A stretch of DNA of 64,000 bases from Bradyrhizobium sp. LHD-71 (GTDB taxonomy: Bacteria > Pseudomonadota > Alphaproteobacteria > Rhizobiales > Xanthobacteraceae). This document shows, piece by piece, positions 10,632 through 19,930 of this stretch. The position numbers and the translations under genes are program-made. The stretch lies in the NCBI RefSeq assembly GCF_031157255.1, contig NZ_JAVIFX010000010.1, positions 62,001-126,000 on the forward strand, written 5' to 3'. The notes beneath the pieces are model-generated. The model was not told where the DNA came from, did no database searches, and saw only the letters and a program-made list of their open reading frames with translations. Within the stretch, counting starts at the first letter, position 1. The number at the start of each line of letters is the position of its first letter.

Positions 10632-12194
10632 ATGAGGAAAATCTTGTTGGGAGCTGCAGCTGCGATAGGCGTGATGTCATATGCGCACGCGCAGACGCTG
10701 ACTGTGATGAACGCCGTGGAGGCAGCCCACCACGATCCGGCACGCACCAGCGCAGGCTCTCCGCTGATGTACCTGGTCGGCGATACGTTGGTCTCGCTCG
10801 ACTATGACCTGAAGACGATCAAGCCCTTGCTGGCCAAGTCCTGGACCATCAGCGAGGACGGCAAGACCTACACGTTCAACCTGCGCGACGACGTGACGTT
10901 CTGCAGCGGCAAGAAATTCACGGCCAAGGATGTCGTCTACACCGTCAATCGCGTGGTCGACAAGGAGACCAAGTCGCCGTTCTACTGGCGCATGGGCAAG
11001 GTCAAGGAAGTTCGCGCCAAGGATGACTACACGGTTGAATACGAACTCGAGGAGCCGTTCAGCGAGCTCCTGCCAAATCTCACGGTCTTTCAGGCGACGA
11101 TCCTCAACGAAGACAACGTAAAGGCGCTCGGCCGCGACTTCGGCGTCAAGGGTATCGATGGGACGGGCCCGTTCTGTTTCACGTCCTGGGAACCGCGCAA
11201 CCAGGCCGTGATCACGCGGCGTCCGGAGTACAAGTGGGGCCCGCCGTTCTACAAGAACCAGGGCCCCGCCAAGTTCGACAAGATCGTCTTCAAGATCGTG
11301 CCGGAGGAAGCCGCCAGGCTTGCGGCGATGGCATCAGGCCAGGTGGATGTCACTTTCTCGATGCCGGACCAGTACATCCCGCAAGTTGCCAAGATGCCGA
11401 CGCTTCAATTGCTGCGTCCCGAGAGCGAGCTTCGGACGTTCTATCTCGGATTCAAGACCTCGCGGGAAAACGTGTCCGACGTCAAGGTACGAACAGCGCT
11501 CAACATGGCCGTGCAGCGCAAGCCGATCGCCGAGCAGGTTTACTTCGGTAACGCCGAGCCGGCATCGACCTTCGTGCATCCGAAGACGCCCGACTTCAAT
11601 CCGGAGACCCCGACCCATCTCGGCAAATATGACCCTGTCGCTGCCGGCAAGCTGCTTGATGAGGCTGGATGGAAACTCGAGTCGGACGGCTTTCGCCACA
11701 AGGACGGCAAGAAGCTGACGCTGCAGCTTTACGGCTTCGCAGGCGGGCGCTCGCCGAAGGTTGCCGAAGCGGTGCAGGGCGATTGGCGCAAGATCGGGGT
11801 CGATCTGCAGATCCAGATGTGGGACGGCACCATCGTCTTCTCGAAGCTGGCGCAGCAGGATTACGATGTCTGGTCGATCGCGTTTCCTTACGCGAGCGTC
11901 GGCGACGCGTCGCTACTCTACTTTCATTCGAAGAACGTCCCGACGCCGAACCGGATGAACTGGAAGGACAAGGAAACCGACGCGTGGCTCGAAGCCGGCG
12001 GCGCGGCGCTCACCGAGAAGGAGCGCTATGAATACTTCTCCAAGGTCATGAAGAAGGTCCACGACAACGCGCTGTGGGTGCCGATCGTGCACGAAGGTGT
12101 GGTGATGGTCGCCAGCAAGAAGCTCAAGAACCTGAAAGCGCACAACGTTTATCCGTCGTCGCTGCTCTACAAGGCGCTCGACGTTGCACCATGA
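10632..12194 (+). CDS. Solute-binding protein family 5 (peptide/nickel-type)
   Basis: A 520-residue periplasmic receptor. A signal peptide (MRKILLGAAAAIGVMSYAHAQ) is cleaved after about residue 20. The family 5 core follows: DTLVSLDYDLKTIKPLLAKSW near residue 50, then DVTFCSGKKFTAKDVVYT, and a C-terminal NAYP-like closing lobe. AAGGAGGG precedes the ATG. It lies between the permeases and ATPases of the same operon, so it is their receptor. Ligand could be di/oligopeptides, opines, nickel complexes or other amides; nothing in the sequence decides. Confidence 0.9.
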   Translation: MRKILLGAAAAIGVMSYAHAQTLTVMNAVEAAHHDPARTSAGSPLMYLVGDTLVSLDYDLKTIKPLLAKSWTISEDGKTYTFNLRDDVTFCSGKKFTAKDVVYTVNRVVDKETKSPFYWRMGKVKEVRAKDDYTVEYELEEPFSELLPNLTVFQATILNEDNVKALGRDFGVKGIDGTGPFCFTSWEPRNQAVITRRPEYKWGPPFYKNQGPAKFDKIVFKIVPEEAARLAAMASGQVDVTFSMPDQYIPQVAKMPTLQLLRPESELRTFYLGFKTSRENVSDVKVRTALNMAVQRKPIAEQVYFGNAEPASTFVHPKTPDFNPETPTHLGKYDPVAAGKLLDEAGWKLESDGFRHKDGKKLTLQLYGFAGGRSPKVAEAVQGDWRKIGVDLQIQMWDGTIVFSKLAQQDYDVWSIAFPYASVGDASLLYFHSKNVPTPNRMNWKDKETDAWLEAGGAALTEKERYEYFSKVMKKVHDNALWVPIVHEGVVMVASKKLKNLKAHNVYPSSLLYKALDVAP

Positions 12195-12225
12195 GGGTCG
12201 GTTGGCAGCAATAAGGGTCGGTTGG
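12194..12225. repeat. Perfect 12-bp tandem repeat carrying a stop codon base and the next gene's leader
   Basis: AGGGTCGGTTGG occurs at 12194-12205 and again at 12214-12225, 20-bp period. The first copy starts on the last base of the binding-protein stop codon; the second ends two bases before the next ATG. It looks like a small local duplication of the intercistronic leader. Confidence 0.6.
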
Positions 12226-12226
12226 A

Positions 12227-13219
12227 ATGTCTGATGCGTTGCTCGAGGTCCGCAACCTGCGCACCTACTTCGATACGGATCGCGGACTGTTCAAAGCGGT
12301 CGACGGCATCAGCTTCAAGGTCGACCGGGGACGGACGGTCGGCCTTGTCGGCGAATCCGGTTGCGGCAAGAGCGTGACGTCGCTGTCGGTGATGGGACTC
12401 GTGGCCGATACCGGACGGGTAGAGGGCGACGGCATCATCTTCGAGGGCCGCAATCTCCTGAAGCTGTCGAAGGAGGAACGGCGGCTCCTGCGCGGACAGA
12501 AGCTGTCGATGATCTTCCAGGAACCGATGACCTCACTCAACCCGGTTCACACCATCGGCCAACAGATCGTCGAAGGTCTTCGCGCTCATGTGAACCTGTC
12601 GCCGCAAGCGGCGCGCGCCCGCGCGATCGAGATGCTCGACCTCGTGCGGATTCCGTCCGCTGCCTCGCGCTTCGACGATTATCCGCACCATATGTCGGGC
12701 GGCATGCGGCAGCGGGTGATGATCGCGATGGCGCTGTCCTGCGATCCGACACTCTTGATCGCCGACGAACCGACGACGGCGCTCGACGTGACGATCCAGG
12801 CTCAGATTCTCGATCTGCTACGTGACCTGCAGCAGCGGCTCGGCATGGCGATCCTGATCATCACTCACGATCTCGGCGTGATCGCAGAGATCGCCGATGA
12901 GGTCGTCGTGATGTACGCGGGCAAGATCGTCGAGAGCGGCCCGGTGCGTGAATTGTTCGGCGATCCGCAGCATCCGTATACGATCGGCCTGCTGGGCTCG
13001 ATCGCGCGCATGGATGTCGAGCGGGCGCGGCTTGCGACGATCGAAGGTATGGTACCGAGCGCGCACAACCAGCCGAAGGGCTGCCGGTTCGCGCCACGTT
13101 GCCCGTTTGCCGACCGGCGCTGCCACGCTGAACCACCGCCTTTGCGCGACATCACGCCGAGGCACCAGGTCGCCTGCTGGAAGGCGCCGGTGGAACTGCT
13201 TTCGGGAGTTGCCGCATGA
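12227..13219 (+). CDS. Peptide-type ABC transporter ATPase (DppD-like)
   Basis: A 330-residue ATP-binding subunit. Walker A is GESGCGKS near residue 43, the Q-loop lies in [12 protein letters not shown], the ABC signature is MSGGMRQR near 158, Walker B is [12 protein letters not shown] and the switch His is in ITHDLG. The C-terminal oligopeptide-transporter domain contains [14 protein letters not shown], the Cys-rich segment typical of DppD/OppD. It follows the receptor gene by 32 bases and overlaps the next ATPase by four. It powers the DppBC-like channel together with the DppF-like protein. Confidence 0.92.
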   Translation: MSDALLEVRNLRTYFDTDRGLFKAVDGISFKVDRGRTVGLVGESGCGKSVTSLSVMGLVADTGRVEGDGIIFEGRNLLKLSKEERRLLRGQKLSMIFQEPMTSLNPVHTIGQQIVEGLRAHVNLSPQAARARAIEMLDLVRIPSAASRFDDYPHHMSGGMRQRVMIAMALSCDPTLLIADEPTTALDVTIQAQILDLLRDLQQRLGMAILIITHDLGVIAEIADEVVVMYAGKIVESGPVRELFGDPQHPYTIGLLGSIARMDVERARLATIEGMVPSAHNQPKGCRFAPRCPFADRRCHAEPPPLRDITPRHQVACWKAPVELLSGVAA

Positions 13220-14307
13220 ATGCCGAACCTGTCGTGCGGGTAAAAAACCTCGTGAAGCATTTCGGCGTCAAGCGCGGTGTCGTGGTTTCAAAGACCGTTG
13301 GCCTGGTGCGCGCAGTCGATGACGTCAGTTTTGAAATCGGGCGCGGTGAGACGCTGGCACTGGTCGGCGAATCCGGTTGCGGCAAGTCGACCACCGGGCG
13401 GCTGGTGCTGAGACTGCTTGACCCGACCACGGGCTCGATCGAATTCAAGGGCAAGGATATTGCCGGCCTCGACAAGTATGCGCTTCGCCGCATGCGACGC
13501 CACATGCAGATCATCTTCCAGGATCCGTACGCCTCGCTCAATCCGCGCATGACGGTCGGGGAGATCCTCGCCGAGCCGATGGCGGTGCATGGCATTGCCG
13601 AGGGCAAGGAACGCGACGATCGCGTGCGGGAACTGCTACAGGTGGTCGGCCTCGCGCCCGAGCACGCCAGCCGCTACTCGCATCAGTTCTCCGGTGGCCA
13701 GCGACAGCGCATTGGCATTGCACGCGCGCTGGCGGTGAACCCTGACGTGATCATCTGCGACGAACCGGTGTCTGCGCTCGACGTCTCAATCCAGGCACAG
13801 GTCGTCAATCTTCTGCAGAACTTGCAGCAGCGTTTCGGCTTGTCGTATCTTTTCATTGCCCACGACCTTGCCGTTGTGAAGCACATCAGTGACCGCGTCG
13901 CAGTGATGTATCTCGGCAAGCTGGTCGAGATTGCCGACAAGCGTACGCTCTACGCCAAGCCCTCGCATCCCTATACGCAGGCGCTTCTGTCAGCGATCCC
14001 GCGTCCCGATCCGACGCTCGAACGTAACCGGATCCTGCTGCCCGGAGACGTGCCGAGTCCGCTGAACCCGCCGTCGGGCTGCCGCTTTCACACCCGCTGT
14101 GCCTATGCCCAGGCGCGCTGCAAGCAGGATGAGCCGCAACTGCGTGAGGCCGGTCCCGGCCATCGCGTCGCCTGCCACTTCTTCGAGACGATTCCGCTGC
14201 AAGGCTCCGTCAAGCAGGGCCACGCCGCCAACGGCAAGTTCGCCGAACGACTTGCAGCCTTCGAGGCCGCCAAGGCCCGTAACGGAGCAACACGGCTGGC
14301 GAGCTAA
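13216..14307 (+). CDS. Peptide-type ABC transporter ATPase (DppF-like)
   Basis: A 363-residue ATPase and the last gene of the operon. Walker [10 protein letters not shown] is near residue 52, the signature FSGGQRQR near 157 and Walker [13 protein letters not shown]. The C-terminal domain has the [14 protein letters not shown] cysteine pattern. Compared with typical DppF proteins there is a tail of some 40 residues rich in Ala, Lys and Gly ([15 protein letters not shown]). The start overlaps the previous stop as ATGA. A repeat-bearing gap follows before the next transporter set. Confidence 0.92.
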   Translation: MNAEPVVRVKNLVKHFGVKRGVVVSKTVGLVRAVDDVSFEIGRGETLALVGESGCGKSTTGRLVLRLLDPTTGSIEFKGKDIAGLDKYALRRMRRHMQIIFQDPYASLNPRMTVGEILAEPMAVHGIAEGKERDDRVRELLQVVGLAPEHASRYSHQFSGGQRQRIGIARALAVNPDVIICDEPVSALDVSIQAQVVNLLQNLQQRFGLSYLFIAHDLAVVKHISDRVAVMYLGKLVEIADKRTLYAKPSHPYTQALLSAIPRPDPTLERNRILLPGDVPSPLNPPSGCRFHTRCAYAQARCKQDEPQLREAGPGHRVACHFFETIPLQGSVKQGHAANGKFAERLAAFEAAKARNGATRLAS

Positions 14308-14345
14308 ATTAGTAATCTGATCGAGGACCAGCCCAAAAAGAAAGA

Positions 14346-14487
14346 GTCATCCCGGCCAAGCGAAGCGCAGAGCCGGGATCCATACCCGTGCCGCTGATGA
14401 GACGACGTGCGCTTTTTTTGTTTGTGAAAAGCTGCTTGCGAATACCATTGGCTCTGGGGCTATGGGCCCCTGCCTTCGCAGGGGCGA
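14346..14487. repeat. Bradyrhizobial-type intergenic palindromic repeat
   Basis: Two short hairpins lie in the 297-base gap between dppF-like and livH-like genes. ATCCCGGC (14349-14356) pairs with GCCGGGAT (14372-14379), and GCCCCTGC (14466-14473) pairs with GCAGGGGC (14478-14485) around a CTTC loop. From memory, strings such as GTCATCCCGGCCAAGCGAAG and the CCCTGC...GCAGGG hairpin recur between genes in Bradyrhizobium-like genomes. The first hairpin may also help terminate the upstream operon. Otherwise the gap holds only the ribosome site GAGGGGAAGGGG of the next gene. Confidence 0.65.
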
Positions 14488-14604
14488 CCCGGAACGTAGC
14501 TTGGGCACCCGAACGGGACTCCGGCTTCTCGATTGAACCCCACTTGCTTGGCCCCCGTTGCGTTGCTAGTCCGACTGGAGTGCTGATCGTGAGGGGAAGG
14601 GGCC

Positions 14605-15645
14605 TTGGACACCACGATCCTGCTTTTTCTGCTCCAGGACGGGATTACCAACGGCGCGATTTATGCGCTTTTGGGTCTCGCGCTGGTGCTGGTGTTCGCG
14701 GTCACGCGCGTCATCCTGATCCCGCAAGGTGAGTTCGTCACCTTCGGTGCGCTCACCTACGCGACGCTTGCCGCCGGCAAGCTGCCGGGTACCGTCTGGC
14801 TGGCGGTGCTGATGGGAGCGATCGCGTTTGCCTTCGATCTCTGGAGCATGCGGCTGTCGTTCCGGCTCGCGCCGCTGCTGCGCTCGGTCGTGCTCAACTT
14901 GCTTCTGCCGCTGGCGATTCTCGCGCTCACGTCTGCCGTTGTCGGCCCGACCAACGCGATCGCGATGAACGTGCTTCTGTCGCTGGTGATCGTCGCGCCG
15001 CTTGGTCCGTTTCTTTATCGCATCGTCTATCAACCGATGGCGGAAGCGTCGGTGCTGACGCTGTTGATTGCCTCCGTGGGCGCGCATTTCGCGCTGCTCG
15101 GATTGGGCCTCGTCTTTTTTGGCGCCGAGGGCTTGCGCGGCCCGGCGCTGTCGTCGGCCAGCGTTACGCTGGGACCCGTCCCGATCTCAGGGCAGGCCCT
15201 GGCCGTCTATGGTGTGACAACGGGCCTCATCGTGGCGCTCTGGCTGTTCTTCGGCTACACGCTTTATGGCAAAGCCCTGCGCGCCACCGCCGTCAACCGC
15301 ATCGGTGCGCGGCTTGCGGGTATCCGCACCTCACTGTCCGGTCAGCTTGCGTTTCTGCTGGCTGCCATCATCGGTGCGGTGTCCGGCATCCTGATCGTGC
15401 CGATTACGACCATTTATTATGACACGGGCTTCCTGATCGGCCTGAAGGGCTTCGTTGCCGCCATCATCGGCGGCCTGGTCAGCTATCCGCTGACGGCGCT
15501 GGCCGCCATCCTCGTCGGCTGCGTCGAGGCATTCTCGTCGTTCTATGCGAGCAACTACAAGGAGGCGATCGTCTTCACGCTGTTGTTGCCGGTGCTGATC
15601 CTGCGCTCGCTCGCTGCTCCTGCCGTCGAAGAGGAGCACGACTGA
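14605..15645 (+). CDS. Branched-chain amino-acid-type ABC permease (LivH-like)
   Basis: A 346-residue permease with many hydrophobic spans, opening [22 protein letters not shown], the usual LivH entry. The TTG at 14605 is chosen because GAGGGGAAGGGG precedes it at good spacing and the frame begins exactly there. It is some 40 residues longer than common LivH proteins, with an extra hydrophobic block around residues 70-130. Its stop abuts the ATG of the next gene, so the two are translationally coupled. Forms the channel with the LivM half of the following fusion protein. Confidence 0.87.
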   Translation: MDTTILLFLLQDGITNGAIYALLGLALVLVFAVTRVILIPQGEFVTFGALTYATLAAGKLPGTVWLAVLMGAIAFAFDLWSMRLSFRLAPLLRSVVLNLLLPLAILALTSAVVGPTNAIAMNVLLSLVIVAPLGPFLYRIVYQPMAEASVLTLLIASVGAHFALLGLGLVFFGAEGLRGPALSSASVTLGPVPISGQALAVYGVTTGLIVALWLFFGYTLYGKALRATAVNRIGARLAGIRTSLSGQLAFLLAAIIGAVSGILIVPITTIYYDTGFLIGLKGFVAAIIGGLVSYPLTALAAILVGCVEAFSSFYASNYKEAIVFTLLLPVLILRSLAAPAVEEEHD

Positions 15646-17418
15646 ATGCGGCGCTGGCCCGTCCTTCTGTTTGCGTTGGCGATCGCAGTCATTCCGTTCG
15701 TGCCGGGCATGCCACCGTTCTGGCTTGTGCTGTTGGACAACATCGGCCTGGCTGCACTGGTAGCGATCGGTCTCGTCATTCTGACCGGGGTCGGTGGATT
15801 GACGTCATTCGGCCAGGCGGCGTTCTGCGGCTTCGGCGCGTACACCACCGCGGTCTTGACCACGTCCTATGGTCTCTCACCCTGGCTGACGCTTCCCGCC
15901 TCGCTTGTGGTCGCGGGCGGCGCGGCGGTGTTGCTGGGGCTGATCACTGTCCGGTTGTCGGGTCATTACCTGCCGCTCGGCACCATCGCCTGGGGTATCA
16001 GCCTTTACTACATCTTCGGTAAGGTCGAGCTGCTCGGCCGTCATGACGGCATCTCGGGCATTCCGCCGCTCATGATCGGTCAGATCGCATTCGCCGATCC
16101 GCGCGCAATCTACTTCATCATCTGGCTGGCGGTGATCGTTGCAGCCCTGTTGACCATGAACCTGCTTGACTCACGCACCGGCCGAGCCGTTCGCGCGCTG
16201 CGACGCGGCCATGTGGCCGCGGAGGCCTTTGGCGTGCCCACGGCGAAGATGAAGCTGTTGGTGTTCATTCATGCGGCTGTGCTGGCGGGCTTGTCCGGAT
16301 GGCTTTATGCGCACTTCCAGCGCGCAGTGAACCCGACGCCGTTCGGCCTGAACGCCGGCATCGAGTACCTGTTCATCGCCGTGGTCGGCGGCGCGGGCTA
16401 TGTCTGGGGTGCTGTGCTCGGCGCCGGCGTCGTCACCGTCCTCAAGGAAATTTTGCAGGGCGCGCTGCCGGCGCTGTTCAATGTCCAGGCGCAGCTTGAG
16501 ACGATTGTGTTCGGTGTGTTGCTAGTGCTGCTGTTGCAGGTAGCGCCCGGCGGCCTATGGCCTCGTTTGACGGCGCTGTTTCCTACGCGGTCGCCAGGCG
16601 GCGTTGGCGTCGTGACGGACGCAGAGCCGCTGGCAGCGCGCCAGAAATCTGACGCTGCGGCCGGGCCACTCCTGGAAGTGCAGAAGGCGCGCAAGCAATT
16701 CGGCGGCGTCGTAGCGGTGAACGACGTCTCGTTCGAGGTGAAGGCCGGCGAGATCGTCGCGCTGATCGGTCCGAACGGGGCAGGCAAAAGCACGATGTTC
16801 AACTTGATCACCGGCGTGCTTCCAGCCGACGGTGGACAGATCTCCACGCAGGGCCAGCGGATCGACGGCGCGACGCCGCAACATATCGTTCGGCTCGGGA
16901 TCGCACGCACCTTTCAGCACGTGAAGCTCGTCCCTGACATGACGGTGCTGGAGAACGTCGCGCTGGGGACGCATACGCGTGGGCATGCGGGCGCGCTGGC
17001 GAGCCTGTTCCGGCTGGATCGGACTGATGAGGCGCGCCTGCTTGGCGAGGCCGTGCGGCAGATCGAACGTGTCGGCCTGGCCGATCGGATGTATCAGCCT
17101 GCGGGCAGCCTGCCGCTTGGCCAGCAGCGCATCGTCGAGATTGCGCGTGCGCTTTGCGCCGATCCGGCACTGCTTCTGCTCGACGAGCCGGCAGCCGGCT
17201 TGAGGCACATGGAGAAGCAGAATCTTGCTGCACTGCTGCGCCAGCTCCGCAGCGACGGGATGGGCGTACTGCTCGTCGAGCACGACATGGGCTTCGTGAT
17301 GGAACTGGCCGACCGCGTCACGGTGCTCGAGTTCGGAACGAAGATCGCCGAAGGCGTGCCGGACGCGATCAAGAACGATCCGGCGGTGATCGAAGCCTAT
17401 CTCGGGATCGCCGCATGA
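15646..17418 (+). CDS. Fused LivM permease-LivG ATPase
   Basis: A 590-residue fusion. Residues 1-300 are a LivM permease with about eight to ten spans; the family motif [17 protein letters not shown] lies near residue 48. After a hydrophilic linker of about 35 residues, residues 345-590 are a LivG ATPase: Walker [10 protein letters not shown] near 376, signature-region [15 protein letters not shown] near 490, Walker [12 protein letters not shown], and the switch His in VEHDMG. The signature reads LGQQR rather than the usual SGGQQR. The fusion joins channel and motor stoichiometrically. The ATG follows directly on the LivH stop, and the next gene overlaps by four bases. Confidence 0.9.
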   Translation: MRRWPVLLFALAIAVIPFVPGMPPFWLVLLDNIGLAALVAIGLVILTGVGGLTSFGQAAFCGFGAYTTAVLTTSYGLSPWLTLPASLVVAGGAAVLLGLITVRLSGHYLPLGTIAWGISLYYIFGKVELLGRHDGISGIPPLMIGQIAFADPRAIYFIIWLAVIVAALLTMNLLDSRTGRAVRALRRGHVAAEAFGVPTAKMKLLVFIHAAVLAGLSGWLYAHFQRAVNPTPFGLNAGIEYLFIAVVGGAGYVWGAVLGAGVVTVLKEILQGALPALFNVQAQLETIVFGVLLVLLLQVAPGGLWPRLTALFPTRSPGGVGVVTDAEPLAARQKSDAAAGPLLEVQKARKQFGGVVAVNDVSFEVKAGEIVALIGPNGAGKSTMFNLITGVLPADGGQISTQGQRIDGATPQHIVRLGIARTFQHVKLVPDMTVLENVALGTHTRGHAGALASLFRLDRTDEARLLGEAVRQIERVGLADRMYQPAGSLPLGQQRIVEIARALCADPALLLLDEPAAGLRHMEKQNLAALLRQLRSDGMGVLLVEHDMGFVMELADRVTVLEFGTKIAEGVPDAIKNDPAVIEAYLGIAA

Positions 17419-18125
17419 GCGAACCGCTGTTATCGGTCGTCCGCGCGTCTGTGGCCTACGGCAACGTCGAAGCCGTCCGCTCCGTCTCACTCGACGTCGG
17501 CCAGAACGAGATCGTCACGATCATCGGCGCGAACGGCGCCGGCAAGACGACGCTCTTGAATGCGATCATCGGCATTCAGCGCTTGAAGGGCGGATTGACT
17601 TTCGGCTCTCGCGATTTGACCACACTGGAGATCGAAGACCGTGTCGCGACCGGACTTTGCCTCGTGCCTGAACACCGCGAGCTGTTCGGCGCGATGCCCG
17701 TGGAAGATAATCTCCGGCTCGGTGGGTTCCGCATCAAGGCTGCGCAGTCGGCCGCGACACTGGAGAAGGTCTTTGCGCTGTTTCCGCGATTGAAGGAACG
17801 TCGGCGGCAGCTCGCCGGCACGCTCTCCGGCGGCGAACAGCAAATGCTGGCGATGGGCCGGGCGCTGATGGGGCACCCGCGGCTATTGATGCTCGATGAG
17901 CCGAGCCTCGGCCTTGCACCGCGCATTGCCGCCGACATCTTCCGGACCGTGGCGGAGCTTAAGCGGTCTGGCGTATCGATCCTCCTGGTCGAGCAGAACG
18001 CCCGAGCCGCTCTGCAGGTCGCCGACAGAGCCTATGTGATGGAACTCGGCGAATTTATCCTCGACGGTCCGGCCGACGAAGTCGCGGCCGACCCGCGCGT
18101 GGCGGCGAGCTATCTCGGGGTTTAG
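17415..18125 (+). CDS. Branched-chain amino-acid-type ABC ATPase (LivF-like)
   Basis: A 236-residue ATPase. The ATG at 17415 overlaps the previous stop (ATGA); a longer in-frame opening from 17154 is antisense-like coding inside livG and is rejected. Walker A GANGAGKTT is near residue 38, LSGGEQQML near 136, Walker B LLMLDEPSLGLAP, and VEQNA carries the LivF-type switch region, in which Gln replaces His. Third gene of a LivH-LivMG-LivF operon. The only receptor gene nearby is convergent at 18270-19415. Confidence 0.92.
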   Translation: MSEPLLSVVRASVAYGNVEAVRSVSLDVGQNEIVTIIGANGAGKTTLLNAIIGIQRLKGGLTFGSRDLTTLEIEDRVATGLCLVPEHRELFGAMPVEDNLRLGGFRIKAAQSAATLEKVFALFPRLKERRRQLAGTLSGGEQQMLAMGRALMGHPRLLMLDEPSLGLAPRIAADIFRTVAELKRSGVSILLVEQNARAALQVADRAYVMELGEFILDGPADEVAADPRVAASYLGV

Positions 18126-18129
18126 GTAT

Positions 18130-18255
18130 CGTCATTGCGAGGAGCAAAGCGCCGAAGCAATCCAGTCGGCATTTGCGATAGATGCCGACTGGATTGCTTC
18201 GCCATAGGCTAGCGAAGCGACGCCGTTCTACGAACCGCTATGGCTCGCAATGACG
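18130..18255. repeat. Large palindromic intergenic repeat between convergent genes
   Basis: A two-tier inverted repeat fills the gap between livF and livK-like genes. Outer arms CGTCATTGCGAG (18130-18141) and CTCGCAATGACG (18244-18255) match perfectly over 12 bp. Inner arms GAAGCAATCCAGTCGGCAT (18154-18172) and its exact inverse (18182-18200) form a 19-bp stem with a 9-base loop. From memory, the sequence type is a common dispersed element of Bradyrhizobium and relatives. Its position suggests it can end transcription from both sides. Confidence 0.8.
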
Positions 18256-18269
18256 GAGAACGGCATTTC

Positions 18270-19415
18270 TCACTTCACGACCACGAACTTGCCCTCCTTC
18301 ACCGTGAGGAGAATGCGCGCGCGCTCATCGACGCCATACCGGTCCTTCTCCGTGAAGTTGTAGACGCCCTGGCTCGCCGCAAGATCTTTTTCGCTCAGCA
18401 ACGCCTGACGGATCGCCTCACGAAACTCCGGCGTGCCGGGCTTTGCCGTCTTCAACGCCACCGGGACGATACGCTTGAGGATCTCGAATGCGTCGTAGAT
18501 GTGCGCGCCGAACTGGTTGCGGCTGCCGGCTCCGTACTTGCCCTCGTAGGCGGCGTTCAGGGCGAGCCCCGGCTTCTTGGTCAGTGCGCTGTCGGCCTGG
18601 CCTTCCGGCGCCATCACCGGCCCCGACGCCATGATCACGTTCTCCGCGGCCTTGCCAGCGATGCGGATGAAATCCATGCTCACGGCGCCGTGCGTCTGAT
18701 AGATCGGGCCGGCATAGTTGCGCTCGCGCAGCGTCGCCTGCGGCAGGGCGGCGCCGGTGCCAGAAGCGGCGACCAATACTGCATCAGGCTTGAGGGCGAC
18801 GAGCTTCAATACCTGGCCGGCGACCGACGTATCGGGCCGCGCATACCGTTCGTCGGCGACCAGCTCCAGCCCCAGCGGCACGGCCTGGTTCTTGAATTCG
18901 TTCAGCCAAAGATCGCCCCATGAATCGGAAAAGCCGATCAGGCCGACCGTCTTCACATTGTTCTTCTTCATGTGATCGAACAGCACCTTGGCCATCAGCG
19001 GTACCGGCTGCGGCATGATTACCGTCCACTTCTCGCGGCCGGGTGAGATCGGCATCGGACCGCATCCGAAGTGGGGGACACCTGCTTCATTGGCGACCGT
19101 GGAGACGGCAATGGTTGGCGGTGTTGTCGAGGAGCCGATCAGCACGTCGACTTTGGACTCGGTGATCAGGCGGCGGGCGTTGGTCGTCGCTGTCGTCGGA
19201 TCGCCCGCGTCGTCGAGTTGGATGACCTTGACCTTGGCGCCGCCAATCTCCGCGGGCAGGAAATCGATGGTGTTCTTGATCGGAATGCCGAGCGCGGCCG
19301 CCGGACCCGTGGCGGAAATCGTCACGCCGACCGTGAGCTCATTCGATTGTGCTTTTGCCGGTGTCGCTGCGGCGAGAACAGCCGTCGCTGATGCGAGGAT
19401 CAGTCGCTTCCACAT
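18270..19415 (-). CDS. Branched-chain amino-acid-type ABC substrate-binding protein (LivK-like)
   Basis: A 381-residue periplasmic receptor of the type I fold (Leu/Ile/Val-binding family). The ATG at 19415 has GGGAGGA eight bases upstream; the frame extends back to 19997 but without family similarity. The signal peptide MWKRLILASATAVLAAATPAKAQ is followed by LTVGVTISATGPAAALG, the family opening. VDVLIGSSTTPPTIA near residue 90 and the C-terminal YNFTEKDRYGVDERA fit the family. It is convergent with the LivH-MG-F operon and likely its receptor, an unusual arrangement because receptors are usually co-directional. Confidence 0.9.
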   Translation of the reverse strand: MWKRLILASATAVLAAATPAKAQSNELTVGVTISATGPAAALGIPIKNTIDFLPAEIGGAKVKVIQLDDAGDPTTATTNARRLITESKVDVLIGSSTTPPTIAVSTVANEAGVPHFGCGPMPISPGREKWTVIMPQPVPLMAKVLFDHMKKNNVKTVGLIGFSDSWGDLWLNEFKNQAVPLGLELVADERYARPDTSVAGQVLKLVALKPDAVLVAASGTGAALPQATLRERNYAGPIYQTHGAVSMDFIRIAGKAAENVIMASGPVMAPEGQADSALTKKPGLALNAAYEGKYGAGSRNQFGAHIYDAFEILKRIVPVALKTAKPGTPEFREAIRQALLSEKDLAASQGVYNFTEKDRYGVDERARILLTVKEGKFVVVK

Positions 19416-19431
19416 CCTAGAGTCCTCCCGT

Positions 19432-19450
19432 AAGCCGCGTGTCGCGGCTT
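19432..19450 (-). promoter_or_regulatory. Hairpin in the 5' leader of the livK-like gene
   Basis: AAGCCGCG (19432-19439) pairs with CGCGGCTT (19443-19450) around a three-base loop, only two bases upstream (in transcript sense) of the GGGAGGA ribosome site. It could shield the 5' end, act as a processing site or modulate translation. No U-run follows, so it is not an ordinary terminator. Confidence 0.45.
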
Positions 19451-19619
19451 TGTCGTTCGGCCTGTGTAAGGCTCTTTGAGGCCAATCGATGCCACAGGAC
19501 TGAGCCGTCCTCAATCGGGATCTGGCAGGTCGGGGAGTCCTCGGGCGAAACGGCTGGCCGCTTAGACCTTTCGTGGCTATTCTTAACCCATCTGATGGGC
19601 TGCTTCGGGGTACTTTGCA

Positions 19620-19865
19620 ATGAAAGTCAAAATCGAAATCGACTGCACGCCGATCGAGGCGCGGGACTTTCTCGGACTTCCGGACGTGAAGCCGATGCAG
19701 GAAGCGATGATGGACCAGATGCATTCCAAGATGCAGGAGAACATCGACAATTTCACGCCTGACGCCTTGATGCGAAGCTGGTTCTCGTTCGATCCGAAGG
19801 TCGCCGAACGTTTTCAGGACATGTTCATGAACATGTCGGGCTTCGGAGTCCGAAAGGACAAGTAG
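19620..19865 (+). CDS. Small conserved protein, DUF6489-like
   Basis: An 81-residue acidic cytoplasmic protein without signal or membrane segment. It begins MKVKIEIDCTPIEARDFLGLPDV, continues with a Met-rich helix (MMDQMHSKMQENID) and ends FQDMFMNMSGFGVRK. This pattern matches a small alphaproteobacterial family I associate with DUF6489; function unknown. A family assignment from memory should be treated as moderate. It lies alone, divergent from the livK-like gene and 65 bases before the APH-like gene. Met content is notably high (9 of 81). Confidence 0.75.
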   Translation: MKVKIEIDCTPIEARDFLGLPDVKPMQEAMMDQMHSKMQENIDNFTPDALMRSWFSFDPKVAERFQDMFMNMSGFGVRKDK

Positions 19866-19930
19866 GCGTCGCGATCTGTCCTGCGCGTCGCCCCCTTTGC
19901 GGACGCTGTGATGGTGCGTAAGTGAAGAGC

